From positions 190,791,619 to 190,855,618 of the forward strand of contig NC_081410.1 in the NCBI RefSeq assembly GCF_030272615.1: a DNA stretch of 64,000 nucleotides, in the 5' to 3' direction. The notes under the pieces were generated by a model. That model saw nothing but the letters and a program-made list of their open reading frames with translations. It had not been told where the DNA came from and did no database searches. This stretch comes from Cryptomeria japonica. Its lineage: Eukaryota; Streptophyta; Pinopsida; Cupressales; Cupressaceae. Shown piece after piece: positions 22,801 through 34,117 of the stretch. The position numbers and the translations under genes were made by a program. Positions within the stretch are counted from its first letter, which is position 1; each line of letters opens with the position of its first letter.

Positions 22801-23191
22801 GCAGAAGTAATGAAGCTCAGATGGCCAGGGAATCAACTCTAGTATTTTGACTTCTTGGGACAGACTCAATGAAAAAAGCATCAAACATTTCAATACAGCC
22901 CCAAACCCTATTTCTGTAATGTTTTAGCCAACCATTTTTTACAGTATACACTTTCCTGACCTATTTAACAACCAATTCAACATCCCCCATGACTCTCAAC
23001 TGTGTAACCCTCTTTTCTTTGGCCAGACCTAGACCGAGTAACAAAGATTCATACTTTGATGTATTGTTGGTATTAGCAAATTCCAATTTAAAGGCAAAAG
23101 GGAATTTGTAACCATCTGGTGAAACTAGAATTGCCTCTGCTCCTAACCCAAAATTAGCACAACTTCCATCAAATTCCAATATCCATAACTC
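22800..23191 (-). pseudogene. additional RNase H (aRNH) domain placed before RT, element H
   Basis: Within the frame 23488-22961 the text ELWILEFDGSCANFGLG, TSKYESLLLGLGLA and VMGDVELVVK gives the Asp-Glu-Asp pattern of a type I RNase H (D107, E147, D169 of that frame). After a TAG, RNase H-like text continues (HYRNRVWGCIEMFDAFFIESVP) to about 22800. This is the aRNH domain known from Tat-group gypsy elements, distinct from the gypsy RNase H at 20880-21299. Here it lies between protease and RT instead of after RT-RNase H. Confidence 0.8.
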
Positions 23192-23349
23192 ATTCACCAA
23201 GTCAAGGCCGATTTGATCTGAACTCTCATCTTGAGTAGAAGAACACATGTAAGTGCTAGGCCCAGTTTCTACAAACAAAATGTCTGCTCTAGGATCTCCA
23301 GACTTTAGTACTGTGAACTTGGCCTTGGGTTCAGGGTTCAAGCATATAT

Positions 23350-23960
23350 TTTCCCCTTCTAATGGAATTAGGGCATGAGACCAATCCATTTTTATTTCTC
23401 CTCCCAAGTCTTTGCAAAAAATTCTACTCAAGAGCATCCCATAGCTAGCAAGAATATCAACAACTAATATAGCCAACTTCAATCTCATTTTGAGAAAAGC
23501 AGGTAAGGCTACCTATACATCTTTGATCTATCCTATAATAGGGACTGTAGAACCATCCATGGAATAACATTTACCTTGAGAGGAAGTGATAGACAATCCT
23601 AAAGCTTGTGCTACTTGGGCATGCATCACATTTTCTGAAGCCCCATAATTAATCATACACTTGGTTAATCTAAACCCAACAAGGAATAAGGATACAAAAG
23701 GGTTTTGGTTTAGCAATGAGGTCCTGTGAGCTAGAAGGCTAACTTTTAGAGTTTGAACAAATATGTTCTTCAACACAAACTTCATTTTCACAGGATAGTT
23801 GGGCATTACATTGGGGTGATAAGGTTCCTTCTTTGACATACTTGACTAACCTATCCAGTTTTGCAGGGTTTAGTCGAAGATACTTAGCATGAGAGATTTG
23901 AATTTTATTATTCTTGCAAGATTCGACAATATCAAAAGAATTGGGGGTTAATCTAATAGA
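23350..23960 (-). pseudogene. aspartic protease, element H
   Basis: Minus-strand broken frames. MINYGASENVMHAQVAQALGL (near 23650) occupies the active-site position; the usual Asp reads Asn (NYGAS), so the site is dead. DILASYGMLLSRIFCKDLGG...MDWSHALIPL (23457-23365) is the C-terminal protease region. Short frames upstream (24104-23739) continue the gag-protease linker. Confidence 0.75.
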
Positions 23961-24429
23961 AGGAGTAGGTGTTACCTCAATTTGTGTATATCCTTGGGAG
24001 CACCTTGATCTCTTTTTTTTTGTTTCATCAAAAGATACTTTGGAGTGGAGGAAGAGTTCCCTTGTTCTCCTTTTGCTTGTTGTATTATGGTGAATACGAC
24101 ACAATTGAGATCATCTAGTTTGACAAGCACATCTTCCTTGTCTTTTGTCTCAGATACATACTCAAAAAAATTCACACTAGCATCTTTAGATGAACTTGGA
24201 TCATTTGTATACGGTTCAATGACAGGTTCGTTCATTGAAACAATCTTTGTATATCTTATCATCTGTATATGGTTCAATGACATGTTCGTTCATTTATACT
24301 GGGAGAAGAAGGACCTTCAACTTCCAACCTCTAGTTCAGAATGGTTATGGACAACGTTTTACTGTGAGCTCCTTGATAGTTATAATCCCTTCTAGGAAAA
24401 TATATATATGGAGTTGATGAAAGACCCTT

Positions 24430-25110
24430 TGGCATCTATCTCTTTAAAGTAATTATGTCATTTGCCAGCCATTGAATAACCAGGTCAGTAGAATTTACTG
24501 GTGATGATTTACCAGTCTGCAACTCTTTCTTCCATTTTCTAGCCACTATTAGGTCATCCTCAATTGCTACTACCAAGTTTTGGGCAACATCCACATTAGC
24601 CAAACCTTCCCTTTTAATGGTGAAACTTATATCGAGTGGTAGGGTGTTGATGAACATAGCATTTAACAAATGAGATTCGGGTCTCATATTTGTAGTGATT
24701 CTATTATACAACATTAAATTTGGCCACGAAAGCTCTCATGGTCTCATGAACTTCTTTTTTCATAGACCCTAATTAAGCAACCAAAACTGAATCATCTTCT
24801 GCCATTTTAAACCTACTTTCAAAATTGTTTCTCAACGTGGCCCAATTATTGATAGAACCATTAGGAAGAGAATAAAACCAATTCACTGTAGGGTAGACCA
24901 AAGATTCTACAAACGATCTCATAGCAACATCTTCATGTTGCACTGTGAGGATAGAGGATGCAACGAAGAAGGCTTTCATATGTTCATCAGGAGAAACCTT
25001 CCCATCCCCACTAAACTTGGGTATAATTCTCTTGGACCCCTTTGGTAAATCATGAAGTTGAACCCTGACTCTAAATGTGAGGGTACCTATTGCGGCCCCC
25101 TAAGGGATAG
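24430..25110 (-). pseudogene. gag: gag capsid region, element H
   Basis: Minus-strand frames 24979-24773 and 24714-24436, separated by a frameshift. VNWFYSLPNGSINNWATLRNNFESRFK and INTLPLDISFTIKREGLANVDVAQNLVVAIEDDL are characteristic of the retrotransposon gag domain. Beyond 24979 the frame is broken (FRVRVQLHDLPKGSKRIIPKF-like text to about 25110). No intact zinc knuckle was found between here and the protease. Confidence 0.75.
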
Positions 25111-25750
25111 GTTGAGCCATGACTAAGGGATTATACATTGGGAAATTGAGTTGTATAGGTAATACATTGTCATGTAAAACAAGAGCCTAACAAAATGTAT
25201 TTGAAATCCTAGATTTAATAGGCTTGGGAGGGGAGGTTGGCCTATTGATGGACTTAAATTTTTTATTAGGTGGGAAAACTGAAAAGTTAACGAATTCTAA
25301 GAACTCGAAATCCTTATCAACAACTCCCTTCTTTTTATCACCCTTGGTATATCTTTTGGAAGTTAGAATTTAAACAAAAAATAATAAATCTCAGAGTTTC
25401 CAACTTCTACTTATTGACCATTCAATGGAAGATTTTTTGTTTAACTAATTCCCAGGGGCTTGCACTGGAGGAACTCCGTCAACTTTTATTATTACACCTT
25501 CTCGGGCATTATCAAAATGCATGACGTTTTCTCCAAATTCTTCTTCCTTTTCCAGTACTTTGTTAAACCTATGAAACCGATAGTCAGTCCATCTTTGCTG
25601 CCAAATAAGTAACCGAAGATCCACAATTATATCTTCTTGATTATTAACTAACCAATCTACATTAGGTTGAAGAATGGGAGAACCATGCCTTTGCCAAACC
25701 TTGACTAACTGCTGAAAAGTATTTCATGATACAAAATGACTGGTTTCCCT

Positions 25751-25768
25751 CCCCTAGCAGAGTCACCA
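25751..25768 (-). other. primer-binding site, element H
   Basis: On the minus strand tggtgactctgctagggg lies a few bases downstream of the inner LTR end (25775). A tggcgactctgctgggga-like sequence in this position is the usual primer site of Tat/Ogre-type plant gypsy elements (I recall tRNA-Arg, not verifiable here). It fixes the inner LTR end and the minus orientation. Confidence 0.7.
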
Positions 25769-25774
25769 CAAATC

Positions 25775-28700
25775 TATTGGTTAATAGATTTATCACCTAA
25801 CTCTATATTCTCATACCCATGGAGGTGACAAATGTAACCATACGTTGAACCAACCTCTAACAAATATTTACTAACTAATTCTCTGCTTATTTTAAAATAT
25901 GACAACTAACTCCATCAGATATTCAATGAATAATATTCTAATCAAGATTGCTTTTAACCAGAAAGCAAATTAAGGAAATATTTTTAACTAGAAAGCTTTG
26001 AAAGGAACACACACACAACATGAGTCATTTTTTTTAACTTTTCAAACTTGTAAAGAAGTAAAATAATCACCACAAAAGCACCATTCACAAATAATCCTTT
26101 TGTAGTGATAGGAAAAACCAAAAGAGTCACTATCCCAATATCTGATAATCCACTGATGAAATATTCAACATAAGTAGAATAAATCCATATACCATAATTC
26201 AAACATCATGAATGCTTGGAATCCAACAATCTTTTTCTATATTGAGATTAACCAGAAAAAACAGAAAAAAAAATGCTTGAAAATAACATGTCTTTTTGCT
26301 CTTATGAGAAAACAAAGTTTGCCCAAAAGATCCTAAACTTAGTCCACATCCAACTATTTAAAGAACATAAAAGTAACGGTTTCTTGAAGACAACCATTTT
26401 AAAAATGAGTCTTTAAAAATGTCATGAGAACCAAAATTAAGAGAGCAATTAAAACTATAGAAATTAAACAACCTCTCCCTCTCTAACATTCTTGTTTTCT
26501 ATCACCTCCACCTCCTATTGATCTTGTGCTTCTTCACATGCCCTGATTCTTTGTCGGTACTCTCAGTATCTAGTGATAATTGTAGTGATGTTCTTTCTCC
26601 CTGGTGTAGTGGTGATCTGTAGCCATGTTTTCCATTTTGGAAGCATATTATTTTCTTTGGCTAGCGTCCTGTGTATACCATCAATTTCAATTTCAAATGA
26701 CACTGCATAAGTTTGCAAATTACTTGGCTTCCTAAACACATTTGAGGTGGCAGTTTGAGGAATATCTACTTTCCTTATGGTATACAACATTTTATTGCTT
26801 TGTCATTTCCTTCAGACCTCACACATTCTCCTCGAACCCATCCATGAGGTCTACTTCCAAGGCATTAAAATTTTCCTTTATTTTAACCAGAATTTCAAAG
26901 TATTTTTCCAATATCTTATTGATATATTTTATGTAATCATCGAATATTGTCACCTTCCATTCCAAGGCTTCAAGTTAGGTAGGATCAATCTCCTTAGGGT
27001 TTTCTACCAACTTTTTTGCAACTAGCATGACGTGATTCAATGAGAGAAGTTCCTTGATTTCTTTAGAAAGCACATATGTGCTATTGTGTTCTTTTCTAAA
27101 TTGTTGAAGCTCAGTCACCAATTCTCTTCTCTTATTAGTTACATTAATGTACAACCATATGAATTTGGAACAATAGAGAAGACCACCCTGATACAATTCT
27201 TCTATCCATTCACTGGCAGCTTTGGTGTATCCGAGATTATTTTTAACCTTTTGGACAGTATTAGGGTCAATTCCTTGAAAATTCAAGCTCGAAGCTCCTC
27301 TGGTGATAGGGTCTATAATTGATGAAATGAAATCTTTTAAAGATCGAACCTAGGATTGCAACTCTAGATTTTCCTTTTTCTATTCATTGGCTCTTTTAAT
27401 TAATGCATTAACCAAGAAATCAACATGATACACATCCCCCTCCATGGTAGATGGTCTCATGTCAACATGGCTGATTTTATAATCGGTTTATGTTATTTCA
27501 TTTTCATTCATATCCCTCACGGGATCAACAATCTCTAATAGTTGATGTCCAGACACAGAATCGAAGATGATCTGAGACATTCTTTTAGATTTATTTGGTT
27601 TGTGAGAGCCTTGCAGAAGTAGAGCGACGATGTCAATCTCATTATCATGGGAGAGACACTTTTCCTCTTCTTTTCTACTTCCATTTTCAACCAAGTTGGA
27701 GAAGTGGTCTCAAGTTTTGTATCTTTATTGGCATCATCCACACTCCTCACAACTTCTACCAATTGAGAATTCATAGGGGCATTCCGAATAGGAGAAGTGG
27801 GAATTTTCAGGAGTGGAGGGAAAGAATTATCATCAATTATTTTTTGCTAAATGGCTTCAAAGTCAACAAGTATTGTTTTCCCGTTAGTCCGTACAGATTC
27901 ATCATCTTTCTCACAAATTACTTTAAGCTTAGATCTAGTCTCTTTAGGTTTATTGTCGTCACCTCGTGATTGTGAGCTTTGGCTGGATGATTTTGTTGCT
28001 GACTTATCCATAGACACCTTCACAGTATTGGTAGATGTGACCCCTTAATACCTCCTTGATGAAGATTTATGTTTTTGAGCAAGATTGACATTTTGTCACC
28101 ACTTTTCATTTAACCAATCTGAAGTTCTTCTAAGAACAGGGGTAGTACAAACCATCAAATCTGAAATTTCATTTTCGAACCAATCAATTTTGGATGGGGT
28201 TTTGGCAACAAGGGCATGATACTCTAGGTCAATAATGACCTCATCTTCCTCTACATCATCAGGGACATTGAAAGAGATACCAAAGGCTCAAACTTGCTTC
28301 AAAGTCAGCCTCATGAAACTTCTTTTATACACCTCACCATCTTCTAAATAATCTTCCCATAAATCTTCAATATCTGGACGATGCATATAAATCTTGCCTC
28401 CATACATATATTGTCTCACATATCCTTTGTTGTCAAAGTTAACCCTTGCCGATAAGTATTGAAAATGAAATTCATCTAGGGTTTTCTCAACCCCCTTGGC
28501 AACACTATTCATTGTGCAAGAAAAGAAAGACATAGATAATGGGAATGCATACCCCTTCTTTCCCATATTCAAATATTTAACATTATCCACGACCATTTTC
28601 CAACACACTTCAAGGAAAACAAGAAAATCAATATGAAATCAGGGTAGCTTCAATGGAGATTTTTTAAAACCCCCAATTATGAGGTAGGTGAACCTATCAA

Positions 28701-30168
28701 ACTGAGTATAAAAACTCCCAAATTTTGTTATTAGAGCAACAACTTCATGTGAAATCCACAGTCCAGGGTTTCCTTCAAGCTTTTTAACAATTTCCATAAG
28801 GAAAGCTTCATTGACACGTGAGTAAATTTTCATCCCGAGTTGCATGGTGAGCAGGGGAAACTTTTAATAAAAAGGCACATTTGATGTAGGAGGACCTTGT
28901 AATTCTAACCCGACCTAGATGGTTTCTTGGCTAGCTAAAACATAAATTAAATATGAACACATATTGAAAACTACAGACTATCGGAGGTTTTTCAATCGTT
29001 CATTTAAATGATAGCTAATTATTGCAACCCAATTGACTGAATTCTTCTAACTACAGATGACCAAGATAAAATGACACATCCAGAATTCAAAAGTGTCTGA
29101 GTGAACACTTCCCACCACTCGGTGCAACATTCCTTCCCTAAAATGCATTCTTCTAAGTTTGGCGGGCAATTGGGACTTACCTCCTCTTTTGGACTTTAAC
29201 CAAGATTTGACTATATAATTCTTGCACCAATCCTCGTGGGCTTTCAAATATTTTTCTCCCGCAATCAGAGACATTTCTTCATGAGCTTCTTTTTCTGGAA
29301 TACACGGTATGTGAGAAATTCTCTCAGGGGTGATTCTCTCTATCACGGTTCTGTCTTCAGCTCATATTTCTTGAGTCGTCGGATTATATCTTTTTGAGCA
29401 TACAATTACTAAATCAACACTGAATATAGTAGACGAAAAAACCTCCTGCATGAGCTAAGCCATTCTGAATAATTTTTTCTTGCAATGTGGTTCTATCACC
29501 TCGCTCAAGTTGTTCCAAAAACTTCTCAATATCAAGGTGTTAAATCTAAGTATTGCTTATGCTAACCCAGTGATTTTTAATTCTACTCTGCATGAGCACA
29601 AACTATTGAAATAGAATACTGCATGAAAAGTAGAAATTAAAAATGATATATAGGTTCAAGTGTTTCACCACCCCGTCCATGTACTTATTTCGAGATGACA
29701 CACATTTAATGTTGCATTTACTTCACCCCTCAAAAAATGGTCTTTTAATCTACATGTCCTTGTTTGAAAGAGAAATCAAGGTTAGTCTGTACATAACACT
29801 TTACAAGGTAGTGGCGCCCAAAAACCTAGACAACACTCACAAATCGCTTGATCATGAGAAAATAGAACTTCAGAACCAATGATGGAGACTTTTGGACTTT
29901 CAATAACTTCAGCCCAAGTGACCAAGACAAAGAGACTAAGGAAGCAAGTTGGGAAATCAAGAACTTATAGAAACTTATAACTCTGCGACATGGTTAAGAA
30001 ATGCGAGGGATCAATGACTGGGTTTGAAAACGCATAAAAGTCATGACTTAGGAGTTAGATCATCAAAGTGAACAATGAGGTTTATAATGCAGGACACACA
30101 AAGACGTGAAAAGTAAAAGGACACAAGACTTGTGGGCCTTTAACACAATTTAGGTTTCATAGATAACA
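25775..30168 (-). mobile_element. 5' LTR of element H, expanded to 4.4 kb
   Basis: The outer block (29757-30168) and inner block (25775-about 26135) align with consecutive halves of the 778-bp 3' LTR (16567-15790). Between them lies about 3.6 kb absent from the other LTR. Either the segment inserted into this LTR after integration, or the 3' LTR lost it. Confidence 0.8.
26136..29756 (-). pseudogene. ORF-bearing 3.6-kb segment inside the LTR of H
   Basis: Minus-strand frames follow one another over about 2.8 kb (29346-29047, 28845-28639, 28608-28288, 27774-27535, 27286-26975, 26790-26563) with stops and shifts between, suggesting one long decayed coding region. Visible text includes HEVVALITKFGSFYTQFDRFTYLIIGGFKKSP, GKKGYAFPLSMSFFSC, and YMHRPDIEDLWEDYLEDGEVYKRSFMRL, then a Ser/Lys-rich region (KVSMDKSATKSSSQSSQSRGDD). 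I see no RT, protease, integrase or zinc-knuckle motif. It resembles the accessory ORFs carried by some plant gypsy elements, but I cannot name the family. Confidence 0.5.
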
Positions 30169-30173
30169 TGCCC

Positions 30174-31300
30174 TCACATAAAACCCTCTTGGACCAAGCT
30201 CTCCAAGAAGCATAAGTTCCATCCAACCTAAACACAGATCAATTTCAAGCCATGGTTGGAAGCCTCAAATCATCACCACGTCTTACTTTCACTGAGAATG
30301 GTGATGCATCCATTCAACAACCTCATAATTCCCCTCTTCACATTGAGGGAATCATACATAGACACATAATTAAGCGAGTCTTTATTGATAATGGAGTTGA
30401 CCTTAACATTTGTACCTTGTAATTAATAACAACATTGGAGTATGCAAAAGGAGTATTTGATGCCAAAAAGAGGATCACCATTGAGGCCTATGATGATGTA
30501 GAATGCTCCTATAAAGGGTGCATTACTCTACCAGTAAGGGTAGGACTTGTGGTGAAAAAAGTTTGTCAAGTCCTAGACCTCCCTCTTCCATACAATCTCA
30601 TACTAGGTAGATCATGGATTCATCCCATGCAAGGAGTACCATCCACCTACCATCAATACATCAAATTTCCACATAACGGAGTGGAGATAACTATCCTTGG
30701 TGATGCTAACCCATTCGCCTTTTGCAACAATATAAGGTATCAACTAGACATCATGGGACCCAACAACAGAGAAGCCACTACCTCATCATCCTACACCCAC
30801 CCAACTTCTATCACTAGTATACCAATCCGTACACCCAAACAGAACAAGCTGAAGATGAAGGTAAAGGATGAAGGCCCAAGAGGGTACACCATTAGCTAAA
30901 ATTTTTGTATTGGCCAACTACCCCTCTCACCTAGGACTCATGGAAAACCACAAATTTCACTCAAGCCACTTGTTGCAACCAATACTGATACACTTGATGG
31001 ATGCTCCCCAGGAAGATCACAAGAACAAGAAACTATGGATGAATACTTGGCAAGGTGGATTTCCAAGGACCCTTTAGACAAAGGTAAACAATAAACCATG
31101 ATCCCTACAGAGAAGTATGGAAAAGGTTTTACAATGATTCAAAATATGGGCTATGATGGCCATAGTGCATTAGGATCCCACAAGAAAGGGGCACAAGAGC
31201 CATTACAACCCTTGTTAAAACCAAGAGATAAAATAGGACTCAGATTCAATTCTAGTTTAGAGGGATCTTAAGCTCAATCTTATAAGAAAACAAAGCAACC
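30174..31300 (+). pseudogene. aspartic protease of gypsy element B
   Basis: The frame resumes from 15789 after removal of H (HKTLLDQALQEA). VFIDNGVDLNICTL near 30385-30425 is the protease active-site region; the Asp is kept, but the following DGG pattern reads DNG. The open part 30435-30899 holds RITIEAYDDVECSYKGCITLPVRVG, the conserved LPYNLILGRSWIHPMQGVPSTYHQ flap and C-terminal region, and KFPHNGVEITILGD. One TAA (30420) interrupts it. Confidence 0.85.
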
Positions 31301-32400
31301 AACTTATAAGTCCACCACTCCCAAAATCAAGCTAATGTCCATTGCAGACAAACCCACAACATCAAAAAATCCAAGTCACGCAAGCACTTCTCAATCAAAG
31401 TCCGCACATGCAACAAACAAGCAAAAGGGTTATGTTGTACAAAAGTCAATCACTTCCAGGTTACCATTCCTATCCGTTTCAGACACTCAAGCAACACCAA
31501 CAATCCTGTCAGATATAACACCTATAGTAGCTGTCGACAAATCTTTAACACCTGTAGACATCCCTATAATATATAGTGACAGAGTTCTACAAAGTGATTC
31601 CGAGATGAATTCACATGAATCTTAAGGGGACTTTCTTGATACTTTTGAAGATAAAGGAGTTGAAGGAGAAGCATGGATCAAGACCTTTTGGGATCAGGGA
31701 ACTAAAGATAATTCTAGGAGAGATAGGTCACCTCCCGAGCTCGATTATGAAGAGGACAATATCAACGATAGCTTCAATACCGCCATCCTCACCATAATTG
31801 ATGCATCATATGAACTCAACCTAATTGATGAAGTCATGCCAATCATCCACCCTGAACTCATTAACTAGGACCAACAAAATCCTTCGTGCCTTGACACCAT
31901 CCAAAATGATGAGGTGATAATAGACTTTCTCGAATTACGAGGTGGCATACCAAGTGAGGATCACAAGGTTGGGCATGCTATTAATCTCAACAACATGGCT
32001 TACGCTGGAGAGAATGCCAAACCTTTCAGTCGCAAAATATTACAATCAAAATATGATCTTCAAGTGAAAACTGCACTGCGACATGTTTAGATCCTAAAAA
32101 AGTAAAAACAAAGGACACATCCAAACGTGAAAACCTCTCTGAGGCACCTGAGGATGAAAGGTTTGACATTATCCCCTTCAATACAACTCAAGAATGATTA
32201 GTCATCCTCAAGGAGGAAGGAAAAGAAATAAATCTGGGAGCACCAGAAAATCCCCACATGATACACCTAGCAGAATCATTGACTCTAGAGGAAGATCCTA
32301 ATTTTTCTGAGTTCTTTCAAAAGAGACAGATCAATTTTGCATGGACCTATGCAAACATGCTAGGACTAGACCCAGATCTAGTGATGCATCACTTGATAGT
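31300..32400 (+). pseudogene. protease-RT linker of element B
   Basis: Broken frames with Ser/Thr/Lys-rich text (31335-31625), then EGEAWIKTFWDQGTKDNS (about 31660-31715), DEVMPIIHPELIN, and EINLGAPENPHMIHLAESLTLEEDPNFSEFF (about 32230-32320), which directly precedes RT in Tat-like elements. The AWIKTFWD stretch has a clear counterpart in element A, where it is split by element E. Confidence 0.7.
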
Positions 32401-33640
32401 AGCAGAATGAGAAAAACCAGTAAAACAAAAGCTCAGAAAAATGCATCCTCAAATCACATTATTAGTGAAGGCAAAACTCAAAAAGTTGTTAGATGTTAGT
32501 TTCATCAGACCAATTGACTATGCAGAATGAATATCCAACATCGTACCAATAGAAAAACTGACTGGGGGTATCACTATTTGTATAGATTTTAGATATCTAA
32601 ACAAAGCATGTCCTAAGGATGACTTCCCCCTACACAACATTCTTATGATTGTGGACCTAACAATATGACATGCAATTCTATCTCTCATGGATGGGTTCTC
32701 AGGATACAACTAGATCAAGATCACCCTTGAAGCTCAATATAAAACTGCATTCACATGCCCATGGGAACATGCGATTGGAATGTGACGCTATTCGGTCTCA
32801 AAAATGTGGGAGCCACCTATCAAAGGGCAATGACTACCATCTTCCACAACATGATGCATATACTAATGGAAGACTATGTGGATGATTTACTAGCAAAATC
32901 ATTAACAAGAGAGGGTCACCTCGCAGTGCTGGAAAAAACTTCACCAAATTGGAACAATATAATATCTGCCTCAATCAAAAGAAGTAGGTCTTTGGAGTGA
33001 CCTCTGGAAAGCTCCTAGGATACATTGTCTCGAACAAAGGAATTGAGGTTGATCCTACAAAAATAAAGGCAACCATGGAGATGTCACCTCCTAAAAACAT
33101 CAACCAACTAAGAACAATACAAGGGAGGCTACAGTCAATCTATCGGTTCATTGCACAATTGGACGATAAATGTCATCCCTTCAAACATCTACTACATAAG
33201 AATGTCTGCTTCAAATGGGAAGAGAATTGCCACAAAGCATTCCAACAGCTTAAGAACTACTTGATGACACCACCATTGGTAAGACCACCATATCCTGACA
33301 GGAATTTGTTATTATACATATCATCTACGACTACAACCTTAGGGGTATTTCTAGCACAACATAATGTAGAAGGAAAAGAATGTGCGGTACACTACATCTC
33401 TAGAACACTCATGGGCTATGAACTCAATTATACACTTATTGAATGAGCTTGTCTCATAGTCATTTTGACCATAACCAAACTAAGGCACTACATGCTAACA
33501 CATAAGATACAACTCATCACCAAGATAGATCCACTCAAGTATTTACTTAGTAAAGCAACACTAACAAGCCATTTGGCAAAGTGGGTCATGATCCTCAATG
33601 AGAATGAGTTTGACATAGAGTATGTGGTCCATAAAGCAAT
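32400..33640 (+). pseudogene. reverse transcriptase and gypsy RNase H of element B
   Basis: KLRKMHPQITLLVKAKLKKLLDVSFIRPIDY, then ICIDFRYLNKACPKDDFPL (32578-32635), LSLMDGFSGYN, GLKNVGATYQRAM and the intact active-site loop MEDYVDDLLAKS (YVDD at 32875-32886). A frameshift lies near 32760 and another near 32997. KLLGYIVSNKGIEVDPTKIKA starts the connection. FKWEENCHKAFQQLKNYL, DRNLLLYISSTTTTLGVFL and YISRTLMGYELNYTLIE form the RNase H region, where the first catalytic Asp position reads Ser. Confidence 0.9.
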
Positions 33641-33758
33641 ATAAGGGCAAGTCATTGTAGATCAATTGGCTGAAGTGCCACTCATAGGAGATCATTCGCT
33701 CATCTCAAATTTTCAAGATGAGGAAATCTTCACAGTCATGCTAGCACCATAGTGGAAG

Positions 33759-34117
33759 TTGTATTTTGATGGGTCATACACTAGGTATGGTTTAGGATCT
33801 GGCATTCTCTTCATCACACCTCAAGGTGATAACATTCCAAAATCATACAAGCTCACATTACTATGCACAAACAACATAACAGAGTATGAGATCTTGATCA
33901 CAAAACTTAGCATGGCCATACAATGGAACTTAAAGGAGCTACAAGTTTATGATGATTCACAGTTGGTCATCTGACATGTTAATGATTATTACAAAACTAA
34001 GGATGATAAGCTCATGCCTTACAAGAAAATGACTGATATTTTCAAGGAATTATTCACAGCTATCACCTTCAATTAGATTCCTCAAGAGTAGAATAGAGCT
34101 ACGGATGCCATGGCTAC
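33759..34117 (+). pseudogene. additional RNase H (aRNH) of element B, usual position
   Basis: MYFDGSYTRYGLGSGILFITPQG, NITEYEILITKLSMA and QVYDDSQLVI supply the Asp-Glu-Asp pattern of an RNase H fold after the gypsy RNase H and before integrase, the standard Tat-group arrangement. A TGA follows at 33972-33974. The frame continues in broken form to ATDAMAT at 34117, where the solo LTR interrupts it. Confidence 0.85.

Larger units (their letters stand above)
15790..30168 (-). mobile_element. gypsy element H (Tat-like, minus strand), nested in B
   Basis: A 14.4-kb element lies in antisense inside the coding region of B. Its ends read TGTTGGTT (15790) and ATAACA (30168), i.e. TGTT...AACA. The flanks are cgccc (15785-15789) and tgccc (30169-30173); shifting the boundary by one base gives a perfect gccct duplication. 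Removing H rejoins the B linker frame across ...ILGLSP / HKTLLDQ. Minus-strand order is: 5' LTR (30168-25775), primer site, gag, protease, aRNH, linker, RT, RNase H, integrase, 3' LTR (16567-15790). It is coding-dead, with many stops and secondary insertions. Confidence 0.85.
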
